From the NCBI GenBank assembly GCA_026002265.1, contig BOBG01000011.1, positions 1 through 33,693 on the forward strand: 33,693 nt of DNA, given 5' to 3'. The stretch is from Spirochaetia bacterium (GTDB taxonomy: Bacteria > Spirochaetota > Spirochaetia > Treponematales > Breznakiellaceae). Of this stretch, positions 7,893 through 15,596 are shown one piece after another; position 1 is the stretch's first letter, and each line of letters starts with the position of its first letter. The notes beneath the pieces were generated by a model. That model was given only the letters and a program-made list of their open reading frames with translations, was not told the DNA's origin and made no database searches. The position numbers and the translations under genes were made by a program.

Positions 7893-8676
7893 TGTGGGAG
7901 TAAATCTTCTGCATGCATCATTTGATGCCAATCGTGAAAAAGTGATTGCTGATGCAGAGAATGTCGGTGTATCTCCACTCATCATTACCGGATCGAGCAT
8001 TGCAGACAGCAAAAAGGCGCGGGATTATGCGGCTGGCACCGCAGGAAAATGTTATGCAACTGTGGGTATTCATCCACACAATGCAAAGACTTACACATCT
8101 TCCGCTATTAAAATATTACGCGAAATGGCTCATTTTCCGGAAGTTGGTGCTATCGGAGAATGTGGTCTTGATTATAATCGCAATTTTTCACCTCCCGCTA
8201 TGCAGCGCGAATGTTTTGAAGGACATATTGCACTTGCTGCTGAACTCCAGCTTCCGCTTTTTTTGCATGAACGCGATGCATTTGATGATTTTTACGCTGC
8301 ACTCGTGCGTAACCGGACAAAAATTACCCGCATGGTGGTACATTGTTTTACCGGAACTGCAGAGCAACTCTCGCACTATCTGGATCTTGGATGTTATATT
8401 GGCATAACCGGCTGGGTTTGCGATGAACGGCGGGGGACGCATCTTGCGCCGCTGCTCAAAACGATTCCTCGGGATCGGCTCCTCCTTGAAACTGATGCTC
8501 CATTTCTCGTTCCGCGCACACTCCCTGAGAAGCCCCGGTACAACGAGCCGAAGTACCTCCCGCACATAGCCTCTGCTGTCGCGGCGATTCTGAAAACTGA
8601 TGCAGAAACAGTGGCAGTAGAAACGTTCCGCAACAGTCTCACATTTTTTGGAATTGACGAGAAACGCACTGTTTAG
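7879..8676 (+). CDS. tatD: TatD-family metal-dependent hydrolase/DNase
   Basis: A 265-residue TIM-barrel hydrolase. The start at ATG 7879 (MKLIDVGVNLLHASFDANRE) closely matches the N terminus of TatD itself. A TTG at 7861 is in frame but less likely, since GAAAGG lies just before the ATG. Metal-site motifs visible are VGIHPH near residues 66-71, IGECGLDYNR near 92-101, LFLHERDAFDDF near 126-137, VHCFTGT near 154-160 and LLETDAPFLVPR near 202-213. TatD proteins are Mg-dependent 3'-5' exonucleases acting on damaged DNA, which suits a neighbourhood with ruvB, though co-function is inference. It starts within the end of the TSCPD gene. Confidence 0.93.
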   Translation: MKLIDVGVNLLHASFDANREKVIADAENVGVSPLIITGSSIADSKKARDYAAGTAGKCYATVGIHPHNAKTYTSSAIKILREMAHFPEVGAIGECGLDYNRNFSPPAMQRECFEGHIALAAELQLPLFLHERDAFDDFYAALVRNRTKITRMVVHCFTGTAEQLSHYLDLGCYIGITGWVCDERRGTHLAPLLKTIPRDRLLLETDAPFLVPRTLPEKPRYNEPKYLPHIASAVAAILKTDAETVAVETFRNSLTFFGIDEKRTV

Positions 8677-8852
8677 TCAGCTAGTCTGCACATGAGCAAT
8701 TCATTTAGGGATATAATGATTCTACCTTTTTCCGGTACATCACCGAAAAATAGTTTTGAGATTATTTCCGGTTTTGTTTCTGTTGAAACATTCGCCGGAA
8801 TGTGATTGTTTGTCCCGTTACACTGCCGGAACATGGGCTACAGTGGGCGGGA

Positions 8853-9392
8853 TTAGGGACGGGGGTCTGTCCCCAGTTGCCGGTGCCTCGGCAGCCGCTC
8901 CAACACCCATTCCGGTGCAGCATTCACTACCCGGACAATCCCTTGTTGGTGATGGTGCAACCCACCCCATGCCCAGTCCTCCGGATGTTCCACAAGCCCT
9001 GCTTTTACCGTATTCTGGTCGATGTAATTGTAGACTGTGATAAAATCTTCATCGTCAATGATCTCCCGCGAGAAAAACCGGTCACCCCATAAGTGACCTG
9101 TTTTTCCATACTTATGATTCCAACGAATCGCAAGCACCATCTTGATCCATTTCATTATCACGGAAAGACTTTGACCTAGTTCCGGTGTAATTAAGAAATG
9201 AAAATGATTATCCATGATGCAAAAATTGTGAAGCTCGAATTTGTAATGCTTCTTGGTTTTTGCCTCCTCGATCACTTTTAAAAACATCTCCTTGTCTTCA
9301 TTATCTTGCAAATCGAAAGCTTTTCGGTTGATTTCCGAGGCGACATGGTATGTCTTTCCCTTGCTCGTATCTCCGCGCTCTGGTCGTGCCAT
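8853..9392 (-). CDS. REP-associated tyrosine transposase (RAYT), copy 1
   Basis: A 179-residue Y1 transposase of the REP-associated (RAYT/TnpA-REP) type. The HUH-like metal motif HFH is at residues 63-65 in MDNHFHFLI and the likely nucleophile tyrosine is Y123 in YNYIDQN. Such enzymes nick single-stranded REP hairpins. Copy 1 differs from copy 2 at three residues: T128 for P (so QNTVKAG replaces the conserved QNPVKAG), L133 for I, and R169 for W. The change at 128 hits a strongly conserved family position and might weaken activity. GAGGAGG lies before the ATG, next to a perfect palindrome. The last residues LGTDPRP are encoded by the REP motif itself. Confidence 0.92.
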   Translation of the reverse strand: MARPERGDTSKGKTYHVASEINRKAFDLQDNEDKEMFLKVIEEAKTKKHYKFELHNFCIMDNHFHFLITPELGQSLSVIMKWIKMVLAIRWNHKYGKTGHLWGDRFFSREIIDDEDFITVYNYIDQNTVKAGLVEHPEDWAWGGLHHHQQGIVRVVNAAPEWVLERLPRHRQLGTDPRP

Positions 9393-9404
9393 AGATTCCT
9401 CCTC

Positions 9405-9421
9405 GATCGCATAATGCGATC
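9405..9421 (-). promoter_or_regulatory. perfect palindrome next to RAYT ribosome-binding site (copy 1)
   Basis: GATCGCAT and ATGCGATC arms of eight bases separated by one base lie directly upstream of the GAGGAGG ribosome-binding site. It could be an operator or an RNA hairpin limiting transposase translation. The same sequence is found in copy 2 at 14444-14460. Confidence 0.55.
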
Positions 9422-9558
9422 AAAGAAAGTACGGGGTGAGATGGTGATTTTGATTCAGTGTGCCGGAAAATTTTTTGAATTTTGGGGACAGACCTCCGGT
9501 CTCTCTTTTCAACACAACAACTTACAAATACCGTTGAGGACTGTCCCGGTATTGTGTA

Positions 9559-9876
9559 CTAAGCGTCTATCGCAAGCTTGATGAGTTTTTCAATTTCATG
9601 TTTTGGAATTGCTCCCATCTGTTGCTGTACAATGGTGCCATTCCGGTACAACACGAGCGTAGGGATCGATACGATCCGGTGTTGGTCGGCCAATTCTCGT
9701 TCTTCGTCAACATTGATTTTCGCACATTTCAGGCGTCCGCTATACTCTTCCGCAATTTGTTCCACAATTGGAGCAAGCATCCGGCACGGACCGCACCATT
9801 CAGCCCAAAAATCGAGAAGTACCGGAATATTAGATTGAAGAACTTCAGATTCAAAGTTACCTGCTGTGATTGTCAT
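9559..9876 (-). CDS. trxA: thioredoxin
   Basis: A 105-residue thioredoxin that reduces protein disulfides in the cytoplasm. The active site WCGPC is at residues 28-32 within DFWAEWCGPCRMLAP, the buried Asp-like segment and the cis-proline loop IVSIPTLVLY (near 69-78) are present, and the length is standard. A strong ribosome-binding site (AAGGGGGA) precedes the ATG. It stands alone between a RAYT unit and the end of the transglutaminase gene, with its own promoter region containing TATAAA and a short palindrome. No thioredoxin reductase gene is in the window. Confidence 0.96.
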   Translation of the reverse strand: MTITAGNFESEVLQSNIPVLLDFWAEWCGPCRMLAPIVEQIAEEYSGRLKCAKINVDEERELADQHRIVSIPTLVLYRNGTIVQQQMGAIPKHEIEKLIKLAIDA

Positions 9877-9893
9877 AATGTCCCCCTTGATAC

Positions 9894-9908
9894 TGTAGTT
9901 GTACTACA
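9894..9908. promoter_or_regulatory. candidate operator upstream of trxA
   Basis: A perfect inverted repeat TGTAGT-TGT-ACTACA lies about 18 bp upstream of the trxA start, just downstream of a TATAAA -10-like box (minus strand). Position and symmetry suit a repressor site. The regulator is not identified. Confidence 0.35.
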
Positions 9909-9929
9909 ATTTTATACCATTTATTGTTA

Positions 9930-12900
9930 TTATCTATTAAACACATTATCTGCGAGATTCCGGACAAAACCGGAGAGATCAGCTTGCGACGTACTCGAAA
10001 CTGGAATCGTGCAGCTGAACAACGACATAGCATTGTCAAAAAGTTCACAATGAGTCGTGAATCCGGATTCTGAGGCATTGATCACGATTTCCAGTGTGAA
10101 AATGCTTGTTTCATCCGGCCGGAACGAAGTTGCCTTGAGCATCCGCCGGATTTTTTTTTCCGCGGACGAAAGGGTCGGCGAGTAAGCAATACGTACATTA
10201 ACCGGTAGTTTGATTCCGGCTTGCTGGAGTGCGCCCGGATTCAACCGGTACAATTGCTGTGCGGCCCTTCCAGCTTCGGGCTTTTTTGCAATGTGCGCCA
10301 ATATTTTGTAGGCATCTGCACTGTTATCTCGTTCCCACAACGGATCGCCCAAGGAAATCGCCTCGCTGAGAATCGTAGGATCCTTCCGGATTTCCCCTTC
10401 CCTACACCGATACCATGCATACGATTCCGGAATCAAGGGCAGTTCAAAGGTTGCCGCTGTCTGGAGATAGCTAAGCGCACGATCCGGATACGCTTCAAAC
10501 GCGTCACAATATTCGCGCAACACATCCGGATTCGTATCATCGTTGTAGGCACGAGCCGCGGCCAGGGTATATTTATAGTACAATTTTTGATGTACTGATG
10601 CCTTAAACTGATAAGAAAAGCCGCGGAGCAGTCCCCAAAACCATTCCCGGACCGATCCATGAGGAGTCTGCCGTTCAACAGCCGCCTTGCCGCGATAGGT
10701 TTCGTACAAAATTTCATGGAGATTCCGTTTATAACTGTCTGGATCGATTCCATGATCCATCATCCATGAGTAATCGTCCGCGGCCAGGGCATCCTCCGCG
10801 TACAACCGAGCTTCCTCAAGCCGACCCGCGATTTGGTAGGCTTCGGCAAGACTCACAGCCGGCAGAGGCGATGTATCATCTAATTCATAAGCCCGCTGAT
10901 ATTCCCGGAATGTTTCCGGAAAATTAAGCTGACGCAGATCAAGTTCACCGGCCATCAAATGCCCGCTCGTCCGATCTCGTGAACGCAATGACGCACGAAC
11001 CCGGTCCTGTGAAGCAGTAAAATGACCGAACCGGCTCTCCAGAATCGAAAGATTATAATGCGCGATTGCGGAAAAATTATTGTCATGCATCGCATCGGCC
11101 ATGGCGATTGATTCAACATACCAACGTTTGGATTCATTAAACCGGAACATATCCGCGTAAACCGTTCCCAGCGTCATAGCGATTCCGGCATCATTTCCAA
11201 GCCGGTCAAGCGCATCACGCAAGAGCTGCTCGCCCGCTTCAAGCCGGTGCAATTTAAAATAAACCCAGCCGAGTGTGCTGATCACGTCAGTTGAATTCGG
11301 ATTAGTGTACAAAATCCGTTCCCAATAACCGGCCGCCTCTTCATTCAAATTGAGCGCACCGGCAGTCCGAGCCAAATTTTCCAACAGGTAGCCATTATCA
11401 TTTGGGGACACTTTTTCAGCCTGCCGGAGATGATCCCACGCCAGCTTATAGAGATTCCTCCCCCGGTACAATTCACCGAGTGCTTGAAAAAACCGGTAAT
11501 CAGAGGGAAAATTCTTCTCACCCTCGCTGTACAATTCAACGGCACGTTCCCAATATTGGGCTTCTTCAGCCTGCACCGCCTCGCGGTACAATGAATCCGG
11601 ATCTCTTTGCGCCTGAACCGAATCCCCGGAACCAAATGAAAAAATAATAAAAATAAAAAGAGCGGCTCGCCAGGGGAATTTTTTCTTGGGAAAAGTTGCG
11701 GAAAAGTCCCGGTACCGGGCAAAACTTTCTGTGGATTGTGCTGAAGAATATTCCGGAGCAAACCGGGCAGCAGCATAATCATGGTACAATTCGTACAAAC
11801 CCTTGAACCGGGAATCCATTTGTTTGGCAAATGCCGATTCCGGGCAGGGCGGAACACGCGGGTATCCGGCATTTTTTACCCGGGACCGTACATACAGCCA
11901 GAGGAATCTGACTTTTTTCCGCGGATTCCGGCTCAGATGGGCTGCGATCAAAAACCGGAAACGCCGGATCAACACAATCAACCCGATCGCAATTCCCAGA
12001 ATAACCGGCCAGTACTGCTTAAGATTCCGGATCGTATCCGCAATCCATTTGTTCGGCAGATTTTCTTCAAGCTCTTCCGGATTCTCCTCCATTTCCTCGA
12101 GTAACGAGTGATTTTCCAAAATTTCCTGCATCAGCTTCCCAAAACGCTCCCGGTCGCCGCCCCGGGACGCGCTAAATTCTTCACCCGCCGCTAGTTGATT
12201 CGTAGTCGGATCACATTCAACCCAGCCATAGCCTGGCATGAAAACTTCGGTCCATGCGTGGGCCTGATTCGACTGCACCGGATAATAATTGAAAGCACCG
12301 GCTTCCGGATCAATAAAAAAACCAGAGGCAACCCGAGCCGGAATCCCCAATGACCGGATCAACAGAGTCATTGAAAATGCAAAATAGGTACAGTAGCCTT
12401 TTTTCGCCTGAAACAAAAAGTAAGCCAACTGATCGCCATCTGGTGCAATTCCCGGCTTTAAACTGTAGCGATACTCACCGTATTTCAAGTACCGGTAAAT
12501 AGCTTCAACCTTCCGCCAATCCGTTCTGGCCCCTGTTGTAATCACTTCAGCCAGCGTCCGGATCCGTTCATCCTGACCATATTCGGTGTAAACTGCTTTT
12601 TCAGCATCGCTAAGCTGATCACCGGCCGAAGCCCGTACCCGGTTTTCATCAAGCGAATAGCCAAAATATTCCTCAACATCTACATTCTGTACATAACTTT
12701 CCACCGCGTAAGCACCCCGGAACGAAGAAGCATCCCATTGTTTATAAGGAGTCACCACGCCCGGCTCGCTCATTCCAATTAACGCAGATGCGTCAATATT
12801 GACCAGAAAATATTCTTGATCAATTTTTTCATAATCCCGGTTTTCCGGTAATTTCCGGATCTGCTTTGACTGCGGGACATAGAGTGGGTGAGATTTTTCA

Positions 12901-13745
12901 TCAAGCTCATCATTCCGGAAGAAGCCTTGTGAGGGACTATAATTAGAGAGTACCGAGCGCCGGATCAAAACATGAAAATAATCTTCAGAATCCTTTTTTA
13001 CGATTAATGCAAGATCAGATTCCGGTAATTTAATCTCCGGATCCAATTTAAGGATCTGAGAAAAATCAAAGGTAAATAGTTGCGGCTCAAGGAGTCCGCC
13101 TCCTTGATTGGTAAGTTGTTTTTGCAAAACCGGCAGGAAAAAAACTGCAGCGAAAATAATTAAAGCTGCACTAAGAATTCCGGCCGCGCATTTTTCACGG
13201 GTCCGGATTCGGTACTCAGGCGGCAGAGAAAAAATAAAGGAAAGAATCTGCAAAAAAAGCACGCCGGCCACAACAACAACCAGCACCACAGGCCACCGGT
13301 ACGAAGAAAGGGGAGAAAGCGCACTAAATGTTGCAATGATCAAGAGATCCGCCGCGATAATTGATCCTCGCAAAAAATACCGGTTCCGGAGCGAACCGTA
13401 GGTACTAAAAGCTGCCCAATAAAAGGGAAAAAGACTGACAAAAATATTCCGGTCCCAGCTAAGGAGCGTAGAATCAAGAAGAACGGCCGGATGATTCAAG
13501 GAAAAAATCCGAGGCGCCGCGATTAAAAACCTGATCACCCATGGAAAAGCTGCGAGAATCGGAAGCGCCACAACTGGTGTAATTTTTTTCCAAAAAAGAA
13601 GATATGCAGCTACAAATGCACCGGAAATTGTTAGAATAAATACCCATGTATCCGCTACATCATTCGCAAAAAGCCGGAATTGAAAGAGAATTCCGAATAA
13701 TGCCGCGGACGCGAGCAGGGTGGGAATCGCCGGTTTGTACTCCAT
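9930..13745 (-). CDS. membrane transglutaminase-like protein fused to a TPR domain
   Basis: A very long protein (about 1271 residues; a second ATG at 13757 would add four). Numbered from 13757: seven hydrophobic helices in residues 12-210, an extracytoplasmic region, and a transglutaminase-like core with Cys456 (KKGYCTYFAFSM), His500 (SNQAHAWTEVF) and Asp516 (GWVECDPTTN), so the catalytic triad is intact. A further helix lies at 583-598. After it comes a basic-hydrophobic segment near 691-716 (WRAALFIFIIF then SVQAQR) that looks like an internal signal peptide, then tetratricopeptide-like repeats to about 1130. The first part resembles TgpA/DUF3488-type proteins. ATG 13745 is preferred because AGG lies six bases before it. 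The substrate is unknown; an envelope role is likely. Confidence 0.85.
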   Translation of the reverse strand: MEYKPAIPTLLASAALFGILFQFRLFANDVADTWVFILTISGAFVAAYLLFWKKITPVVALPILAAFPWVIRFLIAAPRIFSLNHPAVLLDSTLLSWDRNIFVSLFPFYWAAFSTYGSLRNRYFLRGSIIAADLLIIATFSALSPLSSYRWPVVLVVVVAGVLFLQILSFIFSLPPEYRIRTREKCAAGILSAALIIFAAVFFLPVLQKQLTNQGGGLLEPQLFTFDFSQILKLDPEIKLPESDLALIVKKDSEDYFHVLIRRSVLSNYSPSQGFFRNDELDEKSHPLYVPQSKQIRKLPENRDYEKIDQEYFLVNIDASALIGMSEPGVVTPYKQWDASSFRGAYAVESYVQNVDVEEYFGYSLDENRVRASAGDQLSDAEKAVYTEYGQDERIRTLAEVITTGARTDWRKVEAIYRYLKYGEYRYSLKPGIAPDGDQLAYFLFQAKKGYCTYFAFSMTLLIRSLGIPARVASGFFIDPEAGAFNYYPVQSNQAHAWTEVFMPGYGWVECDPTTNQLAAGEEFSASRGGDRERFGKLMQEILENHSLLEEMEENPEELEENLPNKWIADTIRNLKQYWPVILGIAIGLIVLIRRFRFLIAAHLSRNPRKKVRFLWLYVRSRVKNAGYPRVPPCPESAFAKQMDSRFKGLYELYHDYAAARFAPEYSSAQSTESFARYRDFSATFPKKKFPWRAALFIFIIFSFGSGDSVQAQRDPDSLYREAVQAEEAQYWERAVELYSEGEKNFPSDYRFFQALGELYRGRNLYKLAWDHLRQAEKVSPNDNGYLLENLARTAGALNLNEEAAGYWERILYTNPNSTDVISTLGWVYFKLHRLEAGEQLLRDALDRLGNDAGIAMTLGTVYADMFRFNESKRWYVESIAMADAMHDNNFSAIAHYNLSILESRFGHFTASQDRVRASLRSRDRTSGHLMAGELDLRQLNFPETFREYQRAYELDDTSPLPAVSLAEAYQIAGRLEEARLYAEDALAADDYSWMMDHGIDPDSYKRNLHEILYETYRGKAAVERQTPHGSVREWFWGLLRGFSYQFKASVHQKLYYKYTLAAARAYNDDTNPDVLREYCDAFEAYPDRALSYLQTAATFELPLIPESYAWYRCREGEIRKDPTILSEAISLGDPLWERDNSADAYKILAHIAKKPEAGRAAQQLYRLNPGALQQAGIKLPVNVRIAYSPTLSSAEKKIRRMLKATSFRPDETSIFTLEIVINASESGFTTHCELFDNAMSLFSCTIPVSSTSQADLSGFVRNLADNVFNR

Positions 13746-13810
13746 GGATTGCCTCATTCCGGATATAGTACCACAAAATCAATGAAAAGTATACCGTATG
13801 AGGCATGGTT

Positions 13811-14314
13811 TTAGCGCAGAGAACTTGCCTCGATTCTCGTTGCTTTCTGCCAAAATTGGCTCCGGCCGATTCCAAGGAACAGCTCGCCGCGTACTTCCAG
13901 GGTATCCACTTTATATTTATTGCCGTCGGCCTGGTGAAACGTGATTTTACATGTGTACATATTGCCATCTTCCGGGTTGATGATCTTACCGCCGCTCCAC
14001 TGCCCGGCTCTATCCATTTTCATGCCGAAAATCCATGGAATTTCCCCCACGACTTTCATTTTCCGGACATCACCGGAAACCGGAAAACCCGCATAACTCA
14101 CCTTGCAAGCTGAAGCCACTTCGTTCTGCGGTTTCCCGTAAATCGACAGAATATGCCCTTCCAAAACTCCATTTGTCGCTTTGATCTCCCAGCCTGCGGT
14201 AAATTTGCCGGTTTTTTCGTCAATACTCAGCCAGTACCCTTCTACCACATCGGCTGCAAAACACCAGCTGCCCACCAATAGTGTCAAAACACACAACATT
14301 CCCATCTTTTTCAT
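13811..14314 (-). CDS. DUF2147-family secreted protein
   Basis: A 167-residue protein with a signal peptide (MKKMGMLCVLTLLVGSWCFA) and the pattern of the DUF2147 family: EGYWLSIDEKTGKFTAGWEI at the mature start, GGKIINPEDGNMYTCKI near residues 107-123 and LEVRGELFLGIGRSQFW near 137-153. The family is periplasmic or envelope-associated and beta-rich; its function is not known. GGAG lies eight bases before the ATG and a near-consensus promoter precedes it. The gene lies between the RAYT copies, upstream of the transglutaminase gene on the same strand, with about 65 bp between them, so the two may be co-transcribed. Confidence 0.85.
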   Translation of the reverse strand: MKKMGMLCVLTLLVGSWCFAADVVEGYWLSIDEKTGKFTAGWEIKATNGVLEGHILSIYGKPQNEVASACKVSYAGFPVSGDVRKMKVVGEIPWIFGMKMDRAGQWSGGKIINPEDGNMYTCKITFHQADGNKYKVDTLEVRGELFLGIGRSQFWQKATRIEASSLR

Positions 14315-14331
14315 ACAAATCTCCTAAAGCA

Positions 14332-14360
14332 ATTATGACATATATACAGATTTTTGTCAA
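14332..14360 (-). promoter_or_regulatory. near-consensus sigma-70 promoter
   Basis: On the minus strand a perfect TTGACA (14360-14355) is followed by 17 bases and CATAAT (14337-14332), about 17 bases before the DUF2147 ATG. It lies only 7 bp from the edge of RAYT copy 2. Confidence 0.7.
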
Positions 14361-14443
14361 TATAGATGGAGGTCTGTCCCCAAAATTCAAAAAATTTTCC
14401 GGTACACTGAATCAGAATCACCATCTCACCCCGTACTTTCTTT

Positions 14444-14460
14444 GATCGCATTATGCGATC
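14444..14460 (+). promoter_or_regulatory. perfect palindrome next to RAYT ribosome-binding site (copy 2)
   Basis: GATCGCAT-T-ATGCGATC directly abuts the GAGGAGG of the transposase gene. It is identical to copy 1 despite the divergence elsewhere in the unit. Confidence 0.55.
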
Positions 14461-14472
14461 GAGGAGGAATCT

Positions 14473-15012
14473 ATGGCACGGCCAGAGCGCGGAGATACGA
14501 GTAAGGGAAAGACATACCATGTAGCTTCAGAAATCAACCGGAAGGCTTTCGATTTGCAAGATAATGAAGACAAGGAGATGTTTTTAAAAGTGATCGAGGA
14601 GGCAAAAACCAAGAAGCATTACAAATTCGAGCTTCACAACTTTTGCATCATGGATAATCATTTTCATTTTTTAATCACACCGGAACTTGGACAAAGTCTT
14701 TCCGTGATAATGAAATGGATCAAGATGGTCCTCGCAATTCGCTGGAACCATAAATATGGAAAAACGGGACATTTGTGGGGAGATCGATTCTTTTCACGGG
14801 AAATTATAGACGATGAAGATTTCATCACGGTCTACAATTACATCGATCAGAATCCGGTAAAAGCAGGGATTGTGGAACATCCGGAGGACTGGGCATGGGG
14901 TGGGTTGCACCATCACCAACAAGGGATTGTCCGGGTAGTGAATGCTGCGCCGGAGTGGGTGTTGGAGCGGCTGCCGTGGCACCGGCAACTGGGGACAGAC
15001 CCCCGTCCCTAA
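14473..15012 (+). CDS. REP-associated tyrosine transposase (RAYT), copy 2
   Basis: A 179-residue Y1 transposase with HFH at residues 63-65, Y123 as likely nucleophile and the conserved QNPVKAG motif intact (P128), so this is the copy more likely to be active. It is 98% identical to copy 1 at protein level, yet about 36 codons carry silent differences. The start at ATG 14473 is fixed by GAGGAGG a few bases upstream. The gene ends in a REP motif, so its C-terminal LGTDPRP is a by-product of the element sequence. RAYTs are usually non-autonomous-looking single genes that spread REP sequences, which fits the many solo motifs in this window. Confidence 0.93.
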   Translation: MARPERGDTSKGKTYHVASEINRKAFDLQDNEDKEMFLKVIEEAKTKKHYKFELHNFCIMDNHFHFLITPELGQSLSVIMKWIKMVLAIRWNHKYGKTGHLWGDRFFSREIIDDEDFITVYNYIDQNPVKAGIVEHPEDWAWGGLHHHQQGIVRVVNAAPEWVLERLPWHRQLGTDPRP

Positions 15013-15286
15013 TCCCGCCCACTGTAGCCCATGTTTCGGCAGTGTAACGGGACAACCAACCACATTCCGGCGAATGTTTCAACAGAAACAAAACCGGAAA
15101 TAATCTCAAAACTATTTTTCGGTGATGTACCGGAAAAAAGTAGAATCATATTAAGCTTTTCCCGAAAAGCCGGTATGAGGTGGTGTACTCCCTCTGCTTA
15201 CAAGCCCGGCATTTCGCCAGTAGTGTACGGCATTCCACCCAATTCATCGCTAAAACAAAATTTCATCCCCTGAAATACACATTTTT

Positions 15287-15400
15287 TTACACATGAACTG
15301 TGGCTGTTTTGGCACTAATTGTTTCTAAGTGTAGTACTTGGAAGGCGTTACAAAAATCATCAACATGACAATAGGTGTGAATTATCATATTTTCGTCCAT
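15287..15400 (-). pseudogene. N-terminal scrap of an insertion-sequence transposase
   Basis: A 37-codon frame starting MDENMIIHTYCHVDDFCNAF, preceded by GGAGGATTCCT as ribosome-binding site and soon ending in TAA. The HVDDFC pattern resembles the N terminus of IS982/IS4-type transposases. The rest of the gene is missing. The assignment rests on a short motif, so it is tentative. Confidence 0.4.
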
Positions 15401-15512
15401 AGGAATCCTCCATTTCTATGTTGATATGTTTGTAATTTTATCTTAACAGATTCTTGCTGGATTTCTTATTTATTGAACTTGTGTTGTAATTATTTATACC
15501 TGAAAGGAATAC

Positions 15513-15526
15513 GGAGGTCTGTCCCC
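15513..15526 (-). repeat. solo REP motif (reverse orientation)
   Basis: GGAGGTCTGTCCCC, the reverse complement of GGGGACAGACCTCC, lies upstream of the GerMN gene and outside any RAYT unit. Confidence 0.85.
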
Positions 15527-15596
15527 ATAATCGGCTTACACCCCCTAGCAGAAATATAGATTCTATGCTAGGATTTCGCGAGAATCATGGGGTTTT

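Larger units (their letters stand above)
8716..9497 (-). mobile_element. RAYT/REP unit, copy 1 (782 bp)
   Basis: This segment is repeated in inverted orientation at 14368-15149, and both copies are 782 bp by my alignment. The transposase start is 105 bp from one end and its stop 137 bp from the other in both copies. One end is at GGGGACAGACCTCC (9484-9497) and a second, oppositely oriented motif overlaps the transposase stop (8864-8874). No target-site duplication is obvious. The two untranslated flanks differ at about 6 of 242 positions. Confidence 0.9.
14368..15149 (+). mobile_element. RAYT/REP unit, copy 2 (782 bp)
   Basis: Inverted duplicate of 8716-9497. It begins with GGAGGTCTGTCCCC (the REP motif reversed), holds the palindrome, ribosome-binding site and transposase, and has a direct GGGGACAGACC at 14991-15001 overlapping the transposase stop. 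It ends near GTAGAATCAT. The terminal stretch with the complement of TTTCTGTTGAAACATT is present in both copies. Confidence 0.9.
15150..15596. other. intergenic region without an intact gene
   Basis: About 450 bp between RAYT copy 2 and the GerMN gene. It holds a degenerate GAGGTGGTGTACTCCCTCTG module (15177 onward) related to the palindrome family, a truncated transposase start (15287-15400, minus), a reversed REP motif at 15513-15526 and a small CTAGCA/TGCTAG inverted repeat just before the GerMN gene. The 80-codon plus-strand open frame at 15031-15273 overlaps the RAYT unit and is not convincing. Confidence 0.7.

Noticed and set aside
8716..15149. Classical composite transposon carrying trxA
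   Set aside because: RAYT units are not known to move intervening DNA as a pair, and no target-site duplication is seen around the outer ends.
15031..15273. 80-codon plus-strand open frame after RAYT copy 2
   Set aside because: It runs across the element boundary, lacks a ribosome-binding site and copy 1 has no equivalent full frame.
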